Assembly (NCBI RefSeq): GCF_024713945.1
Contig: NC_134679.1
Coordinates: 2,361,001-2,425,000, forward strand
DNA: 64,000 nucleotides
Reading direction: 5' to 3'
DNA from: Dermatophagoides farinae
Taxonomy: Eukaryota > Arthropoda > Arachnida > Sarcoptiformes > Pyroglyphidae
Both the position numbers and the translations under genes were made by a program. The notes under the pieces were generated by a model that worked only from the letters and a program-made list of their open reading frames with translations, did no database searches and had not been told where the DNA came from. How positions within the stretch are numbered: position 1 is the first letter of the stretch; each line of letters begins with the position of its first letter. Below, piece by piece: positions 59,196-64,000 of this stretch.

Positions 59196-62100
59196 TTAAT
59201 ATGATTCAGTCATAGGCATTTCTTGTTCATAATCCGATTCGATTATTTCATCTGTATCATCATCATCATCAACATCATCGTCTTCATCTTCATCTTCAAT
59301 TTCAATGATGATCAAATCTTCATCTTCGTCCAAACAATTCATATCCGACAAAATTACATGATTTGATCCATGATGGCCAATATGAAGATCAATATGATCA
59401 TCAACAGTTTCATTGATTAGTGGTAACGAAAAATCAATTTTGGTCAATTGATTTGATGAATTTCTTGAATTAATATCAACATTCGATGCTGATGATGATA
59501 AATTTGCGGTTTTATGTTCATGATGATGTATTCCATAATGATTAATAGATGTGGATAATAAATTATTATAATTTACTCTATTACAATTGTCAAACATATC
59601 ATTCGAATTACGTATCATTCCATAGGGATCAAACAATTTTGTTATAACCTTATTATTATTATCATGAACATCATCATGAATACAAATCAATTCGTCAACT
59701 TCATCATTATGAACATTATCATTATTGTTGTCATCATTCAATGAATTATTTGTATGGTTGATTTTAAAATGATTTTCTATTGTTGATGATTTTTGTTCAC
59801 GTTGTTGTTGTACACTATTCACAGGATTTAAATCAACCGATCCCAAAGTACTAGCTACTGATGTAGCATCATCATTAGAATTTTGAACTGTAAAAGTGTC
59901 AGGATTCGAAAAATGTTTGGCAAAGTTCATACCATTATAATGGCTATGATGTTGTTGTTGTTGTTGTATAGAATGATGATGATAGTAAACAGAAGATGAA
60001 GACGAAGTTGATGATGATGAAGATGGCATTGATGTTGTTGGCAGTTTTGTTACAGATGATGGCATAAACAGCGAAGGCGATGATGACAATGACGATGAGG
60101 ATGATGACAGATGATGCGAATAGAATCCACCACCATTTTGTATGACTTGATTTTGATGATGATGATGATGCTGAAATACTGGCAAACAAGATTCTGCATT
60201 TGAATCATTGTCATTATTAATGGGTTGTTGGCGACAATAATAACAATAACAACAATGAGAATGCTTCTGTGAGGCATTTGGTCTAATGGATCCAGTTTGG
60301 TTGCCGTTGATCGTTTCCGTTATCGTTATAATACTATTGTTACTAGTTGGAGTTGTTGTTGCCGACATTGTCCTTGATGTTTGGGCCGCTGATGGAATAT
60401 AATGTTGATTTGAATTTCGGTGTTGATAATGTTGCTGCTGTTGTTGTTGTTGTTGTTGGAGATAAGGATGCAAATTGAAGGCATTACAGGATTGCTGCTG
60501 CTGTGAATGATGATCCAACGAAACTATTGGAAAACTTAACGATCGGTTCAATGAAGTTGAAGTAAAATCTGGCATTGTTGTGTCGATAAATGGGACAGCT
60601 GTATGTTGTTCAGTTGCGGACGATGTTGCATCATTGGAACAGTGAAATGAACATCCATCTGGACAACTATAGGTATCATTACTACAACAGCATATCAAAT
60701 TGGTTTTTGTATCAGAATTATAATTCTGATGATGATGATGATGTTGACGTTCAGGTATTTTATTTGTTGAAAAATTTGTCTTATCATCTTTTGATTTTAA
60801 AATCGATTGATGTTGTTGTTGTTGTTCACAATCATTATGATCTTCAATATTATTGCTATTACCACATTGTAAACATTGTTTGTCATTATTATTTTTGACA
60901 TTCAATAGATCACAAGAGATTGTTGAATCTTTTTGTAATAAAAGTTCTGCAACATCAGAATCCATATTGTGATGATTTTGATGATTATAATGATGATGAT
61001 GTCGATGATGATGATGGTGATGATGATGTAAATGACTATGGCCACCAATATCATCATTATTGTGATCATCATCTTCACCATTTGAATTTTGATGATCAAT
61101 ATTACCAAATAACCATTTTGATATCTGTTGTGTATAGTTATTTAAAAATTTTGATATTTTATTGCCGCCATTACCATAATCCATGAATATTAATCGTAAC
61201 GAACCATATTGCTGTAGATAATGTTTGAGCTAAATATTCCAATAAATAAAAAAACAACAAATGAAACAAAATCATAATATGTACGAAAAAAAATGGTATA
61301 AAAAAAATTTGTTTTTATGTAAAAAAAAATGTTGATGGATTTGGTATCTGTGAATTTTTTTTTATCTCGTTTGTTTCCTATTGAACATATTTTATTTTTT
61401 CATCATCGTCGCCGTTATCTTGAATAGTTCACTCCACCATTTATGAATGAGAATACTTTGAATCATTTGAATCGATAAGAGTTATGTTTGAAAAACTAGC
61501 GACAACGATGAAAATCGAAAACAAAATCGATAGATATGGCAAAAAAAAAACAAATTTGCATATATAGTCCTGCACAAAATAATCAAACTAAACTTAGCCT
61601 GAATGTTCAATGTTGTCGACAAAATAAATAAACACAATTCGATATGTTCGATTTCAGTCTGTAACCTACAAATAATAACAATGCAAACTATTCCAATATA
61701 AAAACAACAACAAAAAATCTCATGAAAGTCATTATCATCTTCTGCCAACTGTGTCAATTTTTTTTCTATTTCAAACACACACACACACAAATGAAGAATT
61801 TTTCAATAAATTCACACATTCTAAATCGAATAATGGTAGAAGATTACAAAGTTTTGTTTCGCATACTTTTCTTATTGATGGAAAAATTATTCATTTTCAG
61901 GAATATTCTTTTCTGCTTTGCAACAACAACAACGACAACAGCAACAATGATTCAATTCTATCGTCAGAAATAAGATTAAATATTCTTTCTATTCAAAAGA
62001 AAAAAAAATCCCACTGCCAAAATCAAACTAATTGACAAGTTAGATACTTTGTCGTGATGAAGATAGATTTATTTTTCTTTCATTTTTTGTTTGTTTGTTT

Positions 62101-64000
62101 GTTTGTTCACATTCAAAGTTGTTGACAAAAACTTAAATGAATGAATTTTTTTTTTCAATGTTAAGTTATAAGTTTCTTTTTTTTTCGGAAAAAAAGTCTG
62201 AATTGAAAATGAAATGAAAAAACAAAATCTTCATTGAAATTGCTAAGACTAGCAGCCGGTTTTTCAAAATTGATCAACAAACATTAGCCATATGACTGTT
62301 TTTGTCATAATATCCAAAACATCAAACTAAACTTTTATTTGTTAAATTCTGGACCCGTTAACAAACACGTATGACGAAGCTTAGTTTATTGTTGTTCATG
62401 TCATAAAGATACGAAAAAAAACTACAGCCACAAAACAGAAATTATGGTATTGAAAAAAAAAACACCCATGGGCAAGAAAAATGAACAAATTTATATAAAA
62501 AAACGGAACAATATTTGTGTATGCGCGCAAAAGCTAACATTTATATACGATCCATAATTACAATTTAATAATAGGAAAAGCATCAAGAAAAAAAATAGAG
62601 CAAACAATCTCTGGGCTATATGTGTACGAGTAATAAGTAGAAGGAAATATGGAATTTTTTTTTTTTTGCTTATCCCTTAGCCCAGGATTTTATTATTATG
62701 TTCCCTATATGCCATCAAATATTAAATTCCAAACAAAGACAAATAAAGATAGAATTCGAAAATTATTGCTAGAGAATCATTTAGGTTCAAAAATAATATT
62801 ACTACCATGGTGGACGCAAATGTTTGTAAATGTGTTTGTATTTGAGTGTGTGTGTGTGTATGGAAAATGATGCTTACATTATAACGTTGATAGCAATGAA
62901 AATAGAATGCTAAAAATGAATGTGATCCATTGGTTAATGCGAATATCAATTCAAATGGCGTTGTACGTAATGTTTCCAATGATAAGACGCCCAAAAACCA
63001 ATTGAGACAAAAAAATGGTAATAATATTATACAAGCTCGTATTGATGGCCGAATCTGGTGAATTTGTGAACGATGCGACAATGGTTTTCTTTCAAAATAA
63101 CGTTTAAGCACCAATAGTATCAAACATGTATTGAGCTTTATTATTATTATTATTGTTTTTTCAGTTAGATCAATAAGAATTCCATAAATAATACATGTAT
63201 ATATCGTTGGGAAAAATTCCAAATTCATCGCAAGCATTCATTGCCATCATCAATGTTGTCGATTGAATGAAAAATGATCAAATTATAAGAGAAAATAATA
63301 GAAAAAGAAAATGAAAAGAAAAACAATATTTTTCATTATAGATTAATAATAATGAATATTTTTTTTCAAGAATCGAACATCTATTATTTCTTATTCTTTA
63401 ATGTCGGTAATCACACACACACAAACACATACCGAAATTAGAAGCAATACAGGCATTATAAACGAATATTGAATACCGCCTTCAATGGACATCCAACAGC
63501 TATAAGAAAAAAAATAAGAATAAGTAATGAACGATAAAATATGATTAATTGATAATGGTGAGAATCCAAAAATATCGATTCTGAATTAAATCAATAACTT
63601 TGTAAAATCAAAAGAATGAAAATCGAATGTTACTTTATTATTATTCACTTACTATCGTTTGGTTTCATATCCTTTTGAATTGAGCAAATAGGATAATAGA
63701 ACAAATATGAATGGAAAACCTAATGAAAGGCATAAATAGTGAGCACAATTCCAAGTGACAAAAATGGAACGAAAAAAATCTTCAAGACATCTGAAAAGAT
63801 TTCTATTATTATTATTATCATCATTGTCATTATTATGATGTTTTGATTGTTGATTATTATTGTCATTATGATGGCCATGATGGTGATGATGGTGATGATG
63901 ATGATGATAATTATTATTATTCTGTTGTTGTAATCGATTATTTGATGATGATGTTGATAATGATGGTGATGAAGGCAACAACAATGATGTCGATGATGAT
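59196..64000 (-). CDS. Adhesion-type GPCR, C-terminal half (5' part beyond the window)
   Basis: Four exons on the minus strand, 64000-63653 (running off the window), 63499-63433, 63135-62878 and 61229-59196, join in frame. The first ends with TM4 (LCLSLGFPFIFVLLSYLL); the second carries YCWMSIEGGIQYSFIMPVLL, the conserved second outer-loop C-W and TM5 start of class B2 receptors; the third completes TM5 and holds TM6 (LLPFFCLNWFLGVLS) and TM7 (FELIFALTNGSHSFLAFYFH). The fourth encodes a cytoplasmic tail of about 677 residues, rich in His, Asn, Gln and Ser. The loop before TM4 has a His/Asn/Asp-rich insert of at least 70 residues, with ten histidines in a row. The acceptor at 63136 has a poor pyrimidine tract, so this junction is less sure. 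Orthology (latrophilin, flamingo or other) cannot be decided without the N-terminus. Confidence 0.75.
61230..62877 (-). other. Last intron of the adhesion-type GPCR gene
   Basis: Donor GTAAGC and acceptor ATTTAG on the minus strand. AT-rich sequence with small CA/TG repeats near 61777-61789 and 62847-62860 and no recognisable alternative exon. Confidence 0.6.

Noticed and set aside
60590-61186. Plus-strand Asp/His/Tyr-rich frames
   Set aside because: Antisense readings of the His/Asn-rich tail exon of the GPCR gene.

Overview
The window is nuclear DNA of a small-genome arthropod, most likely an astigmatan mite close to the house dust mites (Dermatophagoides). The evidence is the very AT-rich base composition, many 50-80 base introns, intergenic tracts dominated by short ATG/CAT, CA/TG, CAA/TTG and poly(A/T) runs, and two secreted helical proteins that resemble the mite group 5/21 allergen family. 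The species call is an inference. All protein names rest on recognising family motifs by eye; no database search was run.

Layout. 0.9-6.6 kb (+): the 3' end of a Dscam-type cell adhesion gene (last fibronectin III domains, membrane segment, cytoplasmic tail). 8.1-8.8 kb (+): a small secreted helical protein. 8.8-11.2 kb (-): Integrator subunit 10, four exons. 11.6-12.6 kb (+): a second secreted helical protein with a Thr/Pro mucin-like tail. 12.8-13.1 kb (+): an NCBP2AS2-like microprotein. 13.3-17.8 kb: a repeat hub with a palindromic hairpin, an LTR-retroelement fossil, a piggyBac-like remnant, a ~165 bp minisatellite with a tRNA-like B box, a pogo/Tigger-like MITE, and a duplicated piece of the DPM1 upstream region. 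17.9-18.7 kb (+): DPM1. 19.0-20.2 kb (+): RSL1D1-like ribosome-biogenesis factor. 20.4-22.1 kb (+): DTL/CDT2. 22.5-25.2 kb (-): a catalytically dead, membrane-anchored cholinesterase-like protein (neurotactin type). 25-44 kb is gene-poor; it holds a three-exon, 114-residue secreted cysteine-rich peptide (-, 31.7-32.6 kb) and a Brat-like NHL protein (-, 34.3-36.9 kb). 44.1-45.2 kb (-): TFIIH subunit GTF2H3/Tfb4. 51.8-55.2 kb (+): a secreted, probably GPI-anchored leucine-rich-repeat protein. 57.8-58.8 kb (+): an unrecognised two-pass membrane protein. 59.2-64.0 kb (-): the 3' half of an adhesion-type GPCR, running off the window end.

The genes do not form a pathway. They split into housekeeping genes packed closely together (INTS10, DPM1, RSL1D1, DTL, GTF2H3) and neural or cell-surface genes with long introns and flanks (Dscam, the dead esterase, Brat, the LRR protein, the GPCR). 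The observations most worth a second look are the short cysteine peptide gene, the pair of secreted helical paralogues flanking INTS10, the inactive esterase with an acidic insert, and the palindrome-bracketed repeat hub upstream of DPM1.
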